Source: Microcystis aeruginosa Ma_SC_T_19800800_S464
Lineage (GTDB): Bacteria; Cyanobacteriota; Cyanobacteriia; Cyanobacteriales; Microcystaceae
Length of the DNA: 33,556 bases
Direction of reading: 5' to 3'
Assembly (NCBI GenBank): GCA_007095785.1
Contig: SFBL01000161.1
Coordinates: 1 to 33,556 of the forward strand
A program made the translations under genes and the position numbers. The notes under the pieces are model-generated. The model saw only the letters and a program-made list of their open reading frames with translations, ran no database searches and was not told the origin of the DNA. Shown here in pieces: positions 32,251 to 33,556 of this stretch (its first letter is position 1; every line of letters starts with the position of its first letter).

Positions 32251-32718
32251 AGATGTTGATTTTTGCCAAAGACTGCTTAAATTCTGCGAGAGAATGAGCG
32301 GTAGCTGCTAATTTTAGTAGCTCTTCTAAGATAGTAGGGTTAGTCATTTTGCCGATTATCTCTTCAATTTCTGAAGAGCCCCAATTTCCTTGCCAATTTC
32401 CTTGCCAATTTCCTCGCCAATTTTCTTACCCCGTTTTATTCCTCGCAATTCCATATTACTGACTAAAGGCATGGTTTTTTCCTCCTCAAATTTTTTGATT
32501 TTACTCTCTAAGCTTTCCTGTAATTTAGTTGATAAAGTCATCATATTGTCGATGATTTCAAACAGTTTAATTATCTGTTCCCTCTCGAACCCCCTGTCAT
32601 ACAATCCCCTGATTAACGTCCACTTCCACTGTTCCCGTTGTGGCAGCTTCCCAGTAGTCGCTTTCGTTTTCAGATGTGCCATCACGATTATAGCAAAGGG
32701 ATTACTACTTGCTTCCAA
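32249..32718 (-). pseudogene. Rpn-family nuclease, C-terminal fragment
   Basis: Bases 32356-32718 encode MEASSNPFAIIVMAHLKTKA, then REQWKWTLIRGLYDRGFERE and IKLFEIIDNMMTLSTKLQE, which is the helical C-terminal region of Rpn/PD-(D/E)XK recombination-promoting nucleases, followed by short tandem EIGK repeats. The frame then ends at 32356, but another frame continues (SEIEEIIGKMTNPTILEELL, AHSLAEFKQSLAKINI) to a stop at 32249-32251, the usual end of the family. So there is a second lesion near 32360. The catalytic core is missing; see 32719-32955. Confidence 0.7.
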
Positions 32719-32955
32719 TTAGTCACTGATAACTGATAACTGGTAACTGATAACTGAATAGAGTTTGTCAGCGAAACGTTTTTTTGTCTTTGCTGAAGCG
32801 GTAATCCGTTTGAGTTCTTTTTCTAGGGATTCGGGAACTTTTGTCCAATCAATTAATTGGTGAACTTCGGGAAAGAAGAAATGCAAAAATGCTTCAAAAT
32901 ACTCGCTTAATGCTTCTTTCCAGGGTTCATCATAATTGGCGGTTTGTGATGTCAT
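32719..32955 (-). pseudogene. Rpn-family nuclease, N-terminal fragment
   Basis: NYDEPWKEALSEYFEAFLHF, then FPEVHQLIDW and KRFADKLY, are typical for the first 65 residues of the Rpn/transposase_31-like nucleases. After ADKLY, where the family continues with the catalytic EVQ region, the sequence becomes SVISYQLSVISD, which is a translation of the heptamer repeat. Its stop is directly next to the start of the C-terminal fragment. About 150 residues, including the active-site acids, are absent. Confidence 0.75.
32723..32757. repeat. Heptamer repeat inside the broken Rpn gene
   Basis: actgataactgataactggt and aactgataactga units lie exactly where the catalytic part of the nuclease gene is missing. 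Confidence 0.85.
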
Positions 32956-33060
32956 GTTTTAGGTTGTAACTCTATTGTATAATCTCATCCGAGATGTCAG
33001 TACAAGGGGGATGCTTCCCGCGTTAACCCTTCTCTTTCAATCAAAACTCACTTGAAGTCC

Positions 33061-33093
33061 AGAAAACGGGTTTCTTTAAGAAACCCGTTTTCT
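33061..33093. repeat. Second copy of the agaaaacgggtttct hairpin
   Basis: 15-bp arms with loop tta; the same palindrome as 32218-32250. It lies between the two Rpn-type loci. No gene is seen in 32956-33150. Confidence 0.85.
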
Positions 33094-33150
33094 CGATAAT
33101 GGTGTTGAGACTGAAGCTTATCTGTTAATTCCCCCCTGAAAATGACAATT

Positions 33151-33556
33151 TTACAGGGTAATTAAAGTATTTAACCAATTGATTAAATCTTCAACCGTAG
33201 AGAAATCGAATAAAGCTTCTCCTAATGCTTCAACATCATCAATACTTAACTCCATGATTTTAGTTTCCAATGAAGGATTAATCTCTCCTAACTTGCGTTT
33301 AAGTTGACGAAGAATCAATGTCTTTTCCCGTTCAATACCTTGTTCGATACCCCGTTCAATACCTTGTTCAATACCCCGTTCGATACCTTGTTCAATACCT
33401 TGTTCAATACCCCGTTCGATACCCCGTTCGATACCTTGTTCGATACCTTGTTCAATACCTTGACGCATCCAACTGGTGGTAATTTGCATAACTCCCTCCT
33501 GTACAGGTTGACTAAATGTGCTAATCTCTTCTTGAAATTGTATCTCTTCGACCGGA
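33151..33556 (-). CDS. Rpn/DUF4351-type protein, partial (5' end beyond window)
   Basis: The frame is open to the right edge of the window (PVEEIQFQEEISTFSQPVQE before the internal ATG at 33489), so the true start lies outside. The visible part has a run of eleven tetrapeptides GIEQ/GIER, encoded by 12-bp tandem units (33310-33460), then a DUF4351-type tail (ILRQLKRKLGEINPSLETKI, EALGEALFDFSTVEDLINWL). DUF4351 tails cap Rpn-family nucleases in cyanobacteria. The glutamate- and glycine-rich repeat is a common coiled linker there. Catalytic domain not in view. Confidence 0.75.
   Translation of the reverse strand, partial: PVEEIQFQEEISTFSQPVQEGVMQITTSWMRQGIEQGIEQGIERGIERGIEQGIEQGIERGIEQGIERGIEQGIEREKTLILRQLKRKLGEINPSLETKIMELSIDDVEALGEALFDFSTVEDLINWLNTLITL

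Overview
The window looks like a chromosomal segment of a unicellular bloom-forming cyanobacterium, most likely Microcystis aeruginosa or a close relative. Evidence: many HIP1 octamers (GCGATCGC), abundant heptamer repeats (cagttat / actgata type) in the intergenic spaces, several families of short palindromic elements, and cyanobacterial genes (ndhD for NDH-1, menC-menE for phylloquinone, a CcmS-like carboxysome chaperone candidate, fabZ, a SpoIID-type protein). No rRNA, tRNA or CRISPR array was seen.

Left part (1-5944): an accessory block, all genes on the minus strand. A MITE abuts an intact PIN-toxin/antitoxin pair. Next comes a second antitoxin whose PIN toxin is cut to 51 codons. Then follows a two-gene cassette: a P-loop ATPase with a good Walker A, and a partner with an NTPase-like N-terminal domain lacking a recognisable P-loop, followed by a homogenised TPR array. 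This pair is the best candidate for a little-described NTP-dependent system. An unrecognised cyanobacterial gene closes the block.

Middle (6104-18770): mostly housekeeping: YiaA/B-like membrane protein, Coq4-like protein, SpoIID-like protein, fabZ with a TspO-like membrane protein, VOC protein, SirB1-type protein, metallophosphatase, nagA convergent with a CcmS candidate, aldo/keto reductase, 5-formyl-THF cyclo-ligase, glutaredoxin and tadA. The glutaredoxin gene is the most striking locus: its reading frame is split by a 631-bp insert whose ends match IS608-type IS200/IS605 elements (TTAC left flank, GAAT plus hairpin plus TCAA at the right end).

18880-22839 is a gene graveyard and accessory stretch: a gene with an in-frame amber codon and a later frameshift, leucine-rich-repeat fragments, an unrecognised fragment, a GXWXG/DUF4334-type gene, and a two-gene unit made of a stand-alone SAM-like recombinase N-terminal domain and a protein with an SH3-like domain.

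23200-28428 is core metabolism again: cysteine desulfurase, NdhD and menC-menE. The right end (28429-33556) holds a MITE, repeats, a type-I-secretion-like RTX/Calx-beta/LVIVD protein split in two by a frame change, an Rpn-family nuclease gene whose catalytic core has been replaced by heptamer repeats, and the C-terminal part of a second Rpn/DUF4351 gene that runs off the window. Two near-identical 33-bp hairpins lie in the spacers on either side of the broken Rpn gene.

All functional calls are from reading motifs by eye; no database search was possible.
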